From Lautropia mirabilis (GTDB lineage Bacteria; Pseudomonadota; Gammaproteobacteria; Burkholderiales; Burkholderiaceae_B): a stretch of 40,425 nt of DNA. Below, in pieces: positions 5,658 to 14,634 of this stretch. The position numbers and the translations under genes were made by a program. The first letter of the stretch is position 1. The number at the start of each line of letters is the position of its first letter. The stretch is taken from assembly GCA_945876565.1 (NCBI GenBank), contig CAMCOS010000022.1, forward strand, positions 1 to 40,425, written 5' to 3'. The notes beneath the pieces were generated by a model. That model did not search any database, had not been told where the DNA came from, and worked only from the letters and a program-made list of their open reading frames with translations.

Positions 5658-7166
5658 ATGGACAACGCAATCTGGGTGGGCGGCGGCGGTGATTCACAGG
5701 TCGAGCCACAGTGGCTGGGTTTGAAACTTGCCAACCGGCATGGTCTGATTGCCGGGGCCACCGGCACCGGTAAAACCATCACGATGCAGGTGCTGGCCGA
5801 GGCTTTCTCGCGAGCTGGTGTTCCGGTGTTTCTGACGGACATCAAAGGTGACGTCAGCGGCATGGCGTTAGCCGGTCAAGACAAAGAGTGGCAAAAGAAA
5901 CGCGCTGAGCGCATTGAACTGCCGGACTTTGAGTTTCAGGAAACGCCGGTTATTTTCTGGGATTTTTTTGGTGAGTTTGGTCATCCGGTGCGCGCCACTG
6001 TCTCAGAGGTTGGCCCGTTTTTGCTCTCGCGCATGCTCGATTTAACCGAGGCGCAAGAGGGTGTGATCAACATTGCCTTTAAGATCGCTGATGATGAGGG
6101 TTTGCCGATTCTGGACTTGAAAGACTTGCGTTCCATGCTGGCTTTTCTAGGCGAGAATCGTGCGCAGATTTCAGCCAATTACGGTACAGTCACGATCGCC
6201 AGTATCGGTTCCATTCAACGCAAGTTGCTCGTACTAGAAAACCAGGGTGCTACGCCTTTTTTTGCGGAACCTGCGTTGGAGTTTGCAGATCTAATGCGCA
6301 CCACGAGCGATGGGCGGGGTTATGTCTCGCTTTTGCACGCAGAGCGTTTGATGCGAACGCCGCAGTTGTATGCCACCTTCATGTTGTGGTTTTTATCGGA
6401 ACTGTTTGAAGAGCTGCCTGAGGTTGGCAATCCGGATAAGCCGAAGCTGGTGTTTTTCTTTGATGAGGCACACCTTTTGTTTAACGGAGCGCCTCGCGCC
6501 CTGATCGAGAAAGTCGAGCAAGTGGCCCGTCTCATTCGCTCCAAAGGGGTAGGTGTTTACTTTGTCACGCAAAATCCCGATGACGTACCCGACAGTGTGC
6601 TGAGCCAACTCGGTAATCGGGTTCAACACGCATTGCGGGCCTTTACGGCGCGTGACCAGCAGGCGCTTAAAAAGGCCGCCCAAACCTATCGACCCAACCC
6701 CCGGTTTGATATTGCCGATGCCATTCGAGACGTCGGTGTGGGCGAGGCGATTACATCGTTCCTAGAGGGCAAAGGTGCGCCGGGGGTGGCGCAGCGTACC
6801 TTGATCAGTCCACCTCGCTCTGGCGTGGGTCCGATTGATGCGAGTGCCAGAACCACCTTGATGGCACGCTCGCCAGTGGCTGGCAAGTATGACAAGATGG
6901 TCGACAACGACAGTGCGCACGAGATGCTGGCACGTCGTGCTGAGGCGGCAGCCAAACAAGCCCATGCAGCCGAAGATGAGCGAGCGCAGACCCAACCACA
7001 GGAAACATCATCAACGGCTTCAACAGCGCGAACCTCGCGAGCCCCGGCGCGTCGTGGTGACTCACCGGTGCAGGCGTTTGTGAAGTCGTTTGCTCGCCAG
7101 CTTGGCAGCCGTTCCGGCCAAGCGTTGATACGGGGAATTCTGGGCAGCATCATGAGGGGGCGCTGA
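5658..7166 (+). CDS. yjgR: YjgR/HerA-like ATPase (DUF853)
   Basis: The 502-aa protein carries Walker A GATGTGKT at about residues 33-40, followed by the DIKGD block. Walker B is LVFFFDEAHLLF at about 260-271. A downstream VTQNPDDVPDSVLSQLGNR segment is typical of HerA/FtsK-like hexameric ATPases. E. coli YjgR is the close model; its function is unproven, and it lacks the usual nuclease partner NurA. The C-terminal tail (about 430-480) is rich in A, Q, T, S and R and likely disordered. AAGGGAG at 5642-5648 supports ATG 5658 over the TTG two codons upstream. Confidence 0.9.
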   Translation: MDNAIWVGGGGDSQVEPQWLGLKLANRHGLIAGATGTGKTITMQVLAEAFSRAGVPVFLTDIKGDVSGMALAGQDKEWQKKRAERIELPDFEFQETPVIFWDFFGEFGHPVRATVSEVGPFLLSRMLDLTEAQEGVINIAFKIADDEGLPILDLKDLRSMLAFLGENRAQISANYGTVTIASIGSIQRKLLVLENQGATPFFAEPALEFADLMRTTSDGRGYVSLLHAERLMRTPQLYATFMLWFLSELFEELPEVGNPDKPKLVFFFDEAHLLFNGAPRALIEKVEQVARLIRSKGVGVYFVTQNPDDVPDSVLSQLGNRVQHALRAFTARDQQALKKAAQTYRPNPRFDIADAIRDVGVGEAITSFLEGKGAPGVAQRTLISPPRSGVGPIDASARTTLMARSPVAGKYDKMVDNDSAHEMLARRAEAAAKQAHAAEDERAQTQPQETSSTASTARTSRAPARRGDSPVQAFVKSFARQLGSRSGQALIRGILGSIMRGR

Positions 7167-7233
7167 CCCTTTGAGGTGTTTACATGAGGCACCGGGCGGA
7201 TCGAACGGTTTCTGAGGTGCATTAGTTTTACTT

Positions 7234-7259
7234 GTTTCGGTGTGCTGTTTCGGTGTGCT
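7234..7259 (+). repeat. Perfect 13-bp tandem duplication upstream of alr
   Basis: GTTTCGGTGTGCT occurs twice in immediate succession (7234-7246, 7247-7259). It lies in the 149-bp gap between yjgR and alr, within an upstream extension of the alr frame that I do not regard as coding. One of several similar short duplications in the window. Confidence 0.85.
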
Positions 7260-7315
7260 TGGCCCGGTCCACTGAGTGCGGCGATGCGCTAGACTTTGGG
7301 CTATTGGAGTTAGTG

Positions 7316-8461
7316 ATGCCGCGCCCGATTAAAGCCATTATTCATACCGACGCCTTGCGCCACAACCTTGATCTGGTTCGTGGTGTTTTACAGCGCACAC
7401 AAACGCCATCGAACGTTTGGGCAGTGATCAAGGCAAATGCCTATGGCCACGGGATTGAGCCGGCGGTCGCGAGTTTTGGGGTGGCCGATGGCTTGGCATT
7501 GCTGGATTTGGATGAGGCGGTGCGCGCACGTCAAGCCGGTTGGCGTAAACCGATCCTGTTGCTCGAAGGACCGTTTGCAGCAGATGACCTGCATACTTTT
7601 TTGCAGTATCGGCTAACGCCGGTGATTCACAACACAGAGCAACTCGTCATGCTGGATTCGCTCGATGCTGGTGGGTTTGACGATACTGCCCTTGGCCGTG
7701 CTGCGCTTGATGTCTATCTCAAGCTCGATACGGGCATGACGCGTCTTGGGTTTACGCGCAGCAACTACCGTGAGGCATTTGCACGGGTTGACGCGTTGCA
7801 GCGCGCAGGCAAAATCGGCAAGATCACCAACATGACGCACTTCGCCTGTGCTGATCGTGCCGATGGGCTCGATGAGCCGCTGCAACGGTTTGCCCAGATG
7901 ACAGCCGATCGTGTTGGTCAGTGGTGTCTGAGCAACTCGGCCGCTTGCCTCATGCATACCGATACAGTGGCGTTATTTGCCGCTGCGCATGGGCGCGCAC
8001 TTTGGTCCAGACCCGGTATTTGCCTCTATGGTGGCAGTCCCGTGACCGAGCGTACTGCCACTGATCTAGGCCTCTTGCCCGCCATGACGCTCAAATCCGA
8101 GCTTATCAGTGTCAAGGCCGTGGATATCGGAGATGCCATCGGCTACGGCCACACCTTTGTGGCTGACCGACCCATGCGGGTGGGGGTCGTTGCTTGTGGT
8201 TATGCGGATGGTTATCCGCGTCATGCGCCAACGGGCACTTCGATTGCCGTCGGTGGTCACCGAACTCGAATCGTGGGACGTGTGTCGATGGACATGATCA
8301 CCGTTGACCTGTCTGGGCTGCCTGAGTTCGGTGTGGGCACCGAGGTGGTGCTGTGGGGAAAGGGTGGACCGAGCGCTGATGAGGTGGCTGCAGCTGCTGG
8401 CACCATCAATTACGAATTGTTAAGTGCGGTCACTGCCCGAGTGGCGCGGGTGATTGAATAG
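7316..8461 (+). CDS. alr: Alanine racemase
   Basis: This PLP enzyme interconverts L- and D-alanine for peptidoglycan synthesis. The 381-aa protein shows the PLP lysine K39 in AVIKANAYGHG, the TIM-barrel block LKLDTGMTRLGF, and the catalytic tyrosine Y277 in IGYGHTF. RPGICLYGG and GRVSMDMITVDL are also family signatures. The frame runs 28 codons further upstream, but ATG 7316 has GGAG at 7306-7309 and starts right at the conserved N-terminus. Whether this is the biosynthetic alr or the catabolic dadX cannot be told from sequence; no D-amino-acid dehydrogenase gene is adjacent. Confidence 0.95.
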   Translation: MPRPIKAIIHTDALRHNLDLVRGVLQRTQTPSNVWAVIKANAYGHGIEPAVASFGVADGLALLDLDEAVRARQAGWRKPILLLEGPFAADDLHTFLQYRLTPVIHNTEQLVMLDSLDAGGFDDTALGRAALDVYLKLDTGMTRLGFTRSNYREAFARVDALQRAGKIGKITNMTHFACADRADGLDEPLQRFAQMTADRVGQWCLSNSAACLMHTDTVALFAAAHGRALWSRPGICLYGGSPVTERTATDLGLLPAMTLKSELISVKAVDIGDAIGYGHTFVADRPMRVGVVACGYADGYPRHAPTGTSIAVGGHRTRIVGRVSMDMITVDLSGLPEFGVGTEVVLWGKGGPSADEVAAAAGTINYELLSAVTARVARVIE

Positions 8462-8471
8462 TTCTGCATCA

Positions 8472-8493
8472 CTTAGGTCTGTCTTAGGTCTGT
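8472..8493 (+). repeat. Perfect 11-bp tandem duplication after alr
   Basis: CTTAGGTCTGT is repeated twice without a spacer (8472-8482, 8483-8493), 10 bp after the alr stop. Confidence 0.85.
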
Positions 8494-8525
8494 ATGACTT
8501 AACCCCACCCCGACTGCAACCCGCC

Positions 8526-8585
8526 ATACCTCACAATACTTCACCATACCTCACTATACTTCACCACACTTCACCACACTTCACC
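8526..8585 (+). repeat. Six-unit 10-bp tandem array (ATACYTCACN)
   Basis: Units start at 8526, 8536, 8546, 8556, 8566 and 8576 and read ATACCTCACA, ATACTTCACC, ATACCTCACT, ATACTTCACC, ACACTTCACC and ACACTTCACC. The first four units alternate CCTC/CTTC, giving a 20-bp higher-order period, and the last two are identical. The array is pyrimidine-rich on this strand and lies in the alr-radA gap. It is about one helical turn per unit. Confidence 0.85.
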
Positions 8586-8727
8586 CCACATCAAGCGTCT
8601 CATTGCTTGCCTGGGGTAATATCGAGTCAATATTTTGCAGATAGTGAATGCATCTGCCTTGCAGGTTGCGCTGCCTGTCTGCGCTGCATGTTTGCTCAGT
8701 CCTGCCTGTTACCGTTCACGGCTGTCC

Positions 8728-10095
8728 ATGTCCAAATTTAAAACTAAATTCGTCTGTCAGTCCTGTGGCACTGAAAGTCCCAAATGGCTTGGCCAGTGTC
8801 CTGGTTGCCAGGCGTGGAATACCTTTGTGGAGACCCGGCAAGAGAATGCGGCGGCCTCGGCTCATCGCTACGCGGCAGTCGCCGGTACGGCGCAAATGCA
8901 AAAGTTGGCCGATGTCGAGGCGCGCGAGTTGCCCAGGCTTTCAACCGGCATTCCCGAGTTTGACCGTGTTTTAGGTGGGGGCTTGGTCACCGGTGGCGTG
9001 GTGTTGATTGGTGGTGATCCTGGCATTGGCAAGTCAACCCTATTGCTGCAAGCTTTGGCGGCGATGTCGCAAACGACGCCCGTGCTGTATGTCACGGGCG
9101 AAGAATCTGCCGAGCAAGTAGCCTTGCGTGCCCGGCGCTTGAACCTGTCGAGCCCGGATGTTGATTTGCTGGCCGAGATTCGCCTGGAGGTGATCGAAGA
9201 CGCGCTCAAACGCGTGCCCGCGCCTGCGGTGGCGGTGATTGACTCGATTCAGACGATTTACACCAGCACACTTTCTTCGGCGCCAGGGTCCGTGTCTCAA
9301 GTCAGGGAGTGTGCTGCGCAGCTGACTCGAATGGCCAAGCAGTCGGGCGTGCCAATTGTCATGATTGGGCATGTCACCAAGGATGGCACCTTGGCCGGCC
9401 CCCGTGTGCTTGAGCATATTGTTGACACGGTTTTGTATTTCGAAGGCGATACGCACTCGTCATTCAGGCTGGTGAGGGCATTTAAGAACCGGTTTGGGGC
9501 GGTCAATGAGCTTGGCGTGTTCGCCATGACAGACAAGGGTCTTAAAGGGGTGTCAAACCCGTCGGCGTTGTTTTTGTCGCAGCATCAGGAGCAGGTCGCG
9601 GGTTCCTGTGTGATGGCTACCCAAGAAGGCTCACGGCCATTGCTGGTCGAGGTTCAGGCGCTGGTGGACGCTGCCAACATGCCCAACCCGCGTCGATTGG
9701 CCTTGGGTCTTGAGGGGCATCGCTTGGCGATGCTTCTAGCCGTGTTACACCGTCATGGTGGCGTGGCAACCTCTGACCAAGATGTGTTTGTCAATGCGGT
9801 GGGCGGCGTGAAAATCACTGAGCCTGCCGCTGATTTACCGGTGTTGTTGGCGATCCTGTCTTCTTTGCGCGACAAGCCGCTGCCCGTGGGGCTGGTGTCG
9901 TTCGGGGAAGTGGGCTTGGCCGGCGAAGTTCGTCCGGCACCGCGTGGTCAGGAACGGCTCAAAGAAGCCGCTAAGCTAGGGTTCTCAGTAGCGATTATTC
10001 CGGCGGCCAACAAGCCCAAGCAGGCCATCGAAGGACTCAAGGTAATTGCGGTCAATCGCTTATCGCAAGCCATCGATGCGGTTCGACAAATCTAA
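8728..10095 (+). CDS. radA: DNA repair protein RadA
   Basis: RadA is a RecA-related ATPase that drives branch migration in recombination repair. The 455-aa protein has the N-terminal C4 zinc finger (C10, C13, C24, C27), the Walker A GGDPGIGKST (95-104), the RadA-specific KNRFG block, and a C-terminal Lon-protease-like domain ending in PRGQERLKEA and IIPAANKPKQ. Length matches the family (about 455-460). The frame is open 31 codons further upstream, but MSKFKTKFVCQSCG is the conserved start. No strong ribosome site is visible. It is preceded by a repeat-rich gap, so its promoter may lie near the tandem array. Confidence 0.95.
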   Translation: MSKFKTKFVCQSCGTESPKWLGQCPGCQAWNTFVETRQENAAASAHRYAAVAGTAQMQKLADVEARELPRLSTGIPEFDRVLGGGLVTGGVVLIGGDPGIGKSTLLLQALAAMSQTTPVLYVTGEESAEQVALRARRLNLSSPDVDLLAEIRLEVIEDALKRVPAPAVAVIDSIQTIYTSTLSSAPGSVSQVRECAAQLTRMAKQSGVPIVMIGHVTKDGTLAGPRVLEHIVDTVLYFEGDTHSSFRLVRAFKNRFGAVNELGVFAMTDKGLKGVSNPSALFLSQHQEQVAGSCVMATQEGSRPLLVEVQALVDAANMPNPRRLALGLEGHRLAMLLAVLHRHGGVATSDQDVFVNAVGGVKITEPAADLPVLLAILSSLRDKPLPVGLVSFGEVGLAGEVRPAPRGQERLKEAAKLGFSVAIIPAANKPKQAIEGLKVIAVNRLSQAIDAVRQI

Positions 10096-10119
10096 TCATT
10101 CTCAGGTACTTGAGCATCA

Positions 10120-12609
10120 ATGACTATGTTGCGATTCGCGTTAAAACAGACTTGGCGGGATTTCAGGGCAGGCGATTTGCGCTTGCTGGGGTTGGCCGTG
10201 GTGGTCGCGGTGGCTGCCATCAGCAGTGTCGGGTTTTTGTCCGATCGGGTGGGCAGGGCGCTTGAGCGCGATGCTGGCCAAATGCTGGGTGCCGATTTGG
10301 TGCTTCAATCCTCGGCGCCTGCCAATCCGCTTTGGCTTGACCAGGCGAGATCAGACGGCTTGTCGGTGATTCGGACCTCAAGTTTCCCGTCGATGGTGGG
10401 CAGCGCTGCTGGCGAGTTGCAACTGGCCTCTGTCAAGGCAGTTGAATTTGGCTACCCGCTGCGTGGTCAATTGCGCACCAGCAAAGGCATTGCCGAGCCG
10501 GATGAGCCCACGGTCAGTGCGCCCGACGTGGGCAAGGTCTGGGTAGATGGTCAACTGTTGGCGCTTCTAGGGTTGTCGGTTGGCGATACGCTCTCGGTGG
10601 GAAATCAGACGCTTTTGATTGATCGCGTCATTACCTACGAGCCAGATCGCGGTGTTCAGTTTGTCAACGTCGCACCGCGCGTCATGATTCGGGCCGAGGA
10701 TTTGGCCGAGTCGGGTTTGTTGGGACCTGGCAGCCGGGTGCGTCACTCGATGCTGGTGGCAGGCGACATACCGACGGTTAACCGTTATCGTGAATGGCTA
10801 AAGCCGCAGTTAAGTCCGGCGCAGGAGTTAGCGACTGTCAATGAAGGGCGCCCAGAAATCACTCGAACATTAGAGCGTGCCAATGAATTTCTCACGCTGG
10901 TGGTCATGATTGCCGTGCTCATTGCAGCGGTGGCGGTTGCGTTGGGCGCCCGACGTTTCAGTCAACGCCAGCGACCATCGATTGCGGTGATGCGCTGCTT
11001 TGGTGCGACCCAGAGTGCGGTGACCCGGTTGCTGGTGATCGAGTTCATGGTCGTGGCCATGGTGGGATCACTTCTGGGTTTAACCATTGGCTGGTTTGCC
11101 CAAACGGCGCTCGTCAGTTTGATGCAGGGCTTTGTCAGTGAGGATTTGCCCGGTGTGGGCTGGGTGCCGGCCTTGCAGGGTTTGTATGCCGGGGTCTGGT
11201 TGCTATTTGCGTTTTCTTTGCCACCCTTGCAGGCGTTGCGTCGAGTCACAGCTGCCCAGATTCTGCGCCACGATGTTCCTGCCTTCCCCGTCCAAAGTTT
11301 GGCGGGCTATTTGTTGGCGTTTGCAGGTTTTGCGGTTTTGATGTGGTGGATCGCAGGCAACTTGCGTTATGGCTTTGGCCTGGCAGCTGGGTTTGTAGTG
11401 GCTGCTGTGCTCTTTGGCCTGATGTCATACGGTGCATTGAAATTGCTCAATTTGTTACGACCGGCACTCAGTCACAGACCTGCCTGGCGCTTTGCGGTGG
11501 CCGGCATGGTCAGGCGTCGGGCCTCTTCCATTGCGCAAATCAGTGCCTTGGCCGTGGGCATGATGGCCATTCTCTTGTTAACCATCGTTCGCACGGATTT
11601 ACTGCAAGGCTGGCAGCAGACCGTGCCGCCAGATGCACCGAACCGCTTTTTGATCAATATTCAGCCCGATCAAGTGCCTAGCGTTGAAACAGCACTCAAG
11701 GATGCGGGCATCAAGGACCTGGCCTTTTACCCCATGATTCGCGGGCGGGTGATTGAGCACAACGGCCAGGCAATTGTGGCGGAAGATTTTCAGACGCCTC
11801 GCGCGCAGCGCTTGCTTCAACGAGACTTCAATCTGTCTTATGCCGACACGCTCCCACAGAACGCCAAGCTCTTATCTGGGCAGCCGTTGAAATCTGGCGC
11901 CATGGAAGTATCGATGGAGCAGGACGTCGCCGATCTCTTGGGCATGAAACTCGGTGATGAGGTGGTGTTTGAGGTTGCCGGCCAGCCGGTGTCGGTGAAG
12001 ATCAGCAGTGTACGAAAGGTTGATTGGGACTCGATGCAACCCAATTTCTTTGCCGTGCTCTCAACGGCTGCGCTCAAAGACCAGCCGCAAACGTTCATTA
12101 CCTCTTTTCACTTGCCGGCTGACAAGGTTGCGGTGGCACAGTCGCTTGTGCGCCAGTTTCCGAACCTGACGATATTTGATGTAGGGGCGCTTTTGGCTCA
12201 GTTGCAGTCAGTGCTTGACCGGGTGTCTGTTGCCATTCAGGCGCTGTTTGTGTTTGCGATTCTGGCAGGTGCCATCGTCCTGGCGGCAGCGCTTAGCGCC
12301 AGTCGCCATGAGCGCATGCGCGAGGCAGCGCTGTTGCGTGCTCTCGGTGCAACCAACGCGCAATTGTCGCGTGCTCAGCGCGTGGAGCTCTTGGGCATCG
12401 GTGCATTGGCTGGCTTGATGGCGGCCACGGGCGCTACCTTGGCAGCTTGGGCGTTGGCAACCTGGGTCTTTGAGTTCTCCATGCAGTGGTCTTTGACGCC
12501 TTGGTTGTTGGGTTTAGCGGTTTGTATGCCCGGTGCCTGGTTGGCTGGCTCGTTGGTCTTGCGTGGTGTCTTGAAGACACCGCCATTGTTGATTTTGCGC
12601 AATGAGTGA
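10120..12609 (+). CDS. ybbP: FtsX-like ABC transporter permease (YbbP-like)
   Basis: The 829-aa membrane protein has an N-terminal segment (about 20-40), a large extracytoplasmic MacB-type domain, then three to four membrane segments around 260-400. A second extracytoplasmic region and a second FtsX domain follow near the C-terminus (about 705-829). The layout is that of YbbP, the permease partner of the ATPase YbbA, often found with the thioesterase TesA. No such ATPase gene is next to it here. The ATPase could lie elsewhere. Function in the family is poorly defined, probably lipoprotein or toxic-lipid handling. The last 8 bp overlap kdkA. Confidence 0.85.
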   Translation: MTMLRFALKQTWRDFRAGDLRLLGLAVVVAVAAISSVGFLSDRVGRALERDAGQMLGADLVLQSSAPANPLWLDQARSDGLSVIRTSSFPSMVGSAAGELQLASVKAVEFGYPLRGQLRTSKGIAEPDEPTVSAPDVGKVWVDGQLLALLGLSVGDTLSVGNQTLLIDRVITYEPDRGVQFVNVAPRVMIRAEDLAESGLLGPGSRVRHSMLVAGDIPTVNRYREWLKPQLSPAQELATVNEGRPEITRTLERANEFLTLVVMIAVLIAAVAVALGARRFSQRQRPSIAVMRCFGATQSAVTRLLVIEFMVVAMVGSLLGLTIGWFAQTALVSLMQGFVSEDLPGVGWVPALQGLYAGVWLLFAFSLPPLQALRRVTAAQILRHDVPAFPVQSLAGYLLAFAGFAVLMWWIAGNLRYGFGLAAGFVVAAVLFGLMSYGALKLLNLLRPALSHRPAWRFAVAGMVRRRASSIAQISALAVGMMAILLLTIVRTDLLQGWQQTVPPDAPNRFLINIQPDQVPSVETALKDAGIKDLAFYPMIRGRVIEHNGQAIVAEDFQTPRAQRLLQRDFNLSYADTLPQNAKLLSGQPLKSGAMEVSMEQDVADLLGMKLGDEVVFEVAGQPVSVKISSVRKVDWDSMQPNFFAVLSTAALKDQPQTFITSFHLPADKVAVAQSLVRQFPNLTIFDVGALLAQLQSVLDRVSVAIQALFVFAILAGAIVLAAALSASRHERMREAALLRALGATNAQLSRAQRVELLGIGALAGLMAATGATLAAWALATWVFEFSMQWSLTPWLLGLAVCMPGAWLAGSLVLRGVLKTPPLLILRNE

Positions 12610-13348
12610 GGTTTTTGAGCCAATCGAGATGGTCAGCGGGCGCTTTGGTCAATGCCATGTCTGGACCGATGGTAGTCTGGCACCTGACGATGCGCATATT
12701 GTCCTTCATAAAGGCGAGAGGGGTGGCCAGAAGGGTGGCCAGGGGGGTGGCGACGGCGACCCCGCTCTCACGCTCATTGCGCGCGGCGGCAGGGGTAGTG
12801 CCTGGCGCTTAAACGTCAATGGCCAAGCTGCGGTGCTTAGGCAGTATCGGCGTGGCGGCATGATGGCGCAGTTCAATCGCGACCTTTACTGCTGGCGTGG
12901 TGGGCGCAAGACGCGCGCTTACCGGGAGTTTACGCTCATGGCGCGTTTGTCTGAGGCCGGTTTGGCCGTGCCTTGCCCTTTGGCAGCCATGGCGTGCAGG
13001 GTCTCAGGGCTTTTTTACCGCGCAGCTATCTTGACTCGGTTCGTGGACCACGTGGGTGCGCTGTGTGCGGTTAAGCTGCCGCCTGCTTGGTATCGAGCCG
13101 GCCAAGTGATTGCGCGCTTGCATCGGGCGGGCGTTTGGCATGCGGATTTGAATGTGCACAACATTTTGGTGAATGCTGACAACCAAGTGTGGTTGATTGA
13201 TTTCGACCGGGCGCGCGAGGGAGTGACCGATGACACGCAACTTCAAGCAAATTTGAGTCGTTTGCTGCGCTCAGTTCGCAAGGTATGCCCCGAGTTGGAA
13301 CAGGGCCTTTGGCCGGTTTTGCTTGAAGGTTACAAAAACCCGTCATAA
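12602..13348 (+). CDS. kdkA: 3-deoxy-D-manno-octulosonic acid (Kdo) kinase
   Basis: KdkA phosphorylates the Kdo residue of lipid A-core LPS. The 248-aa protein belongs to the WaaP/KdkA small-kinase family. The catalytic loop HADLNVHNILV (H180, D182) and the metal-binding LIDFDRAR (D200) are visible. N-terminal VLRQYRRGG is also typical. An unusual glycine-rich insert at about 41-52 comes from three 12-bp repeats (12721-12756) coding GGQK, GGQG and GGDG. It starts inside the 3' end of the ybbP-like gene, so translation is probably coupled. It fits the LPS-related genes further downstream. Confidence 0.9.
   Translation: MSEVFEPIEMVSGRFGQCHVWTDGSLAPDDAHIVLHKGERGGQKGGQGGGDGDPALTLIARGGRGSAWRLNVNGQAAVLRQYRRGGMMAQFNRDLYCWRGGRKTRAYREFTLMARLSEAGLAVPCPLAAMACRVSGLFYRAAILTRFVDHVGALCAVKLPPAWYRAGQVIARLHRAGVWHADLNVHNILVNADNQVWLIDFDRAREGVTDDTQLQANLSRLLRSVRKVCPELEQGLWPVLLEGYKNPS
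12721..12756 (+). repeat. In-frame 12-bp triplicate inside kdkA
   Basis: GGGTGGCCAGAA, GGGTGGCCAGGG and GGGTGGCGACGG follow each other without a gap. Being 12 bp long, they keep the reading frame and add a flexible GGxx repeat near the N-terminus of KdkA, outside the kinase core. Confidence 0.85.
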
Positions 13349-13427
13349 TTTCATCATATCAGTCTTGCATCTGGTGTGGCAAAGCGCCAAATGGCTTCCA
13401 AATGGCTTTAGAATCACGACTGTCGAA

Positions 13428-13459
13428 CCCGTTTTGTGAAACATGAAACGGGATTTTTT
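13428..13459 (+). terminator. Rho-independent terminator after kdkA
   Basis: CCCGTTT (13428-13434) pairs with AAACGGG (13446-13452) around an 11-nt loop, followed by ATTTTTT. It lies about 80 bp after the kdkA stop and in front of the pot operon, so it separates the two transcripts. Confidence 0.8.
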
Positions 13460-13475
13460 ATGTCAGGTTCATAGC

Positions 13476-13503
13476 GGTTTTCTGATTGGTTTTCTGATTG
13501 GTT
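13476..13503 (+). repeat. 12-bp tandem duplication in the potF leader
   Basis: GGTTTTCTGATT occurs at 13476-13487 and 13488-13499 and is followed by a GGTT partial third copy. It is between the terminator and potF, where a promoter is expected, so copy number could affect the leader or promoter spacing. Confidence 0.8.
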
Positions 13504-13534
13504 CTCCGCGTGGACGCAGATCAGGGAGGCTTTA

Positions 13535-14629
13535 ATGGTTGCACGTCTTCTCAGTGTTTTGGTGGCAGGCAGTCTTGGCTGGATGGGTGTGGCGAGTGCC
13601 CAAGGCAATCAGCTCAATATTTATAACTGGGCGGAGTACACCGCTGAAGACACCATTCCCGGATTCGAGCGTCAGACCGGCATCAAGGTTCAGTACGATA
13701 CCTACGACAGCAACGATACTTTGCAAGCCAAGCTTTTGACGGGTAAGTCAGGTTACGACATCGTCGTGCCCTCGACTCACTATGCAGCGCGGCAGCTTGA
13801 GGCAGGTCTGTTTCAAAAGCTCGATAAGTCCAAAATCCCGAACTGGTCCAATCTGGATCCCGCCATTATGGCCTTGCTAAAGCCCGTTGACCCCAATAAT
13901 GAATACCTCGTGCCATGGGGCTACGGCACAAACGCCTTGGGTTTTAACGTGACCAAGGCCAGGCAAATCATGGGTCAAGACGTCAAGCTCAATGACTGGT
14001 CATTGTTGTTTGATCCAGAGAAAGCCAAGCAGTTTCAATCCTGCGGCATTTCAGTGCTTGACGAGGCTGCGCAAGTTTTTCCGGCAGCCTTGCACTACAT
14101 GGGTAAGGATCCCAACAGCAGCAATCCGGATGACTACCGCGAAGCCCTTGAGATGCTCAAGAAGGTGCGTCCCTTTATCCGTCAGTTCAGCTCCTCTGGC
14201 TACATCGATGAGTTGGCTTCAGGCGATTTGTGCCTGGTGTATGCCTACTCTGGCGATGTGTTGATTGCTGCGGACCGTGCACGGGAAGGCAAGCGCAACT
14301 TCGAAGTTGACTTCTTCTTGCCAGACGATGGCGCGCCTGCCTGGTTTGACACCATGGCGGTTCCCAAGGATGCACCGAACCCGACAGCGGCTTTTGAGTT
14401 CATTAATTACTTCAATGAGCCCAAGGTTTCTGCTGACATCACCAACAATATGTTTTATCCGAATGCCAATAAGGCAGCGCGAGCGTTTGTGGTGCCAGCG
14501 GTGGCCAACAATCCAGCCGTGTATCCGCCACCAGAAGTGGCGCAGAACTTGTTTGTAATTCAGGCGCAGCCGCTCAATATTCAGCGCCTGCAAACTCGTC
14601 TGTGGTCTGAACTGAAGTCAGGAAGATAA
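13535..14629 (+). CDS. potF: Putrescine/spermidine-binding periplasmic protein
   Basis: This 364-aa periplasmic binding protein captures polyamines for the PotGHI transporter. An N-terminal signal peptide is evident, with cleavage likely after A22 (GVASA-QGNQ). The start of the mature protein reads LNIYNWAEYTAEDTIPGFER, typical of PotF/PotD. Downstream signatures are GKSGYDIVVPS, VPWGYGTNALGFN and the FINYFNEPKVSADITN block. AGGGAGG lies 5-10 bp upstream of ATG 13535. Being first of seven linked genes, it probably sets their expression. PotF family members bind putrescine (E. coli) or spermidine; binding preference here cannot be told. Confidence 0.95.
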   Translation: MVARLLSVLVAGSLGWMGVASAQGNQLNIYNWAEYTAEDTIPGFERQTGIKVQYDTYDSNDTLQAKLLTGKSGYDIVVPSTHYAARQLEAGLFQKLDKSKIPNWSNLDPAIMALLKPVDPNNEYLVPWGYGTNALGFNVTKARQIMGQDVKLNDWSLLFDPEKAKQFQSCGISVLDEAAQVFPAALHYMGKDPNSSNPDDYREALEMLKKVRPFIRQFSSSGYIDELASGDLCLVYAYSGDVLIAADRAREGKRNFEVDFFLPDDGAPAWFDTMAVPKDAPNPTAAFEFINYFNEPKVSADITNNMFYPNANKAARAFVVPAVANNPAVYPPPEVAQNLFVIQAQPLNIQRLQTRLWSELKSGR

Positions 14630-14634
14630 GCAAC

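Noticed and set aside
8462-8727. CRISPR-like array after alr
   Set aside because: Units are 10-11 bp head-to-tail without spacers and no cas genes are present, so it is a simple tandem repeat.
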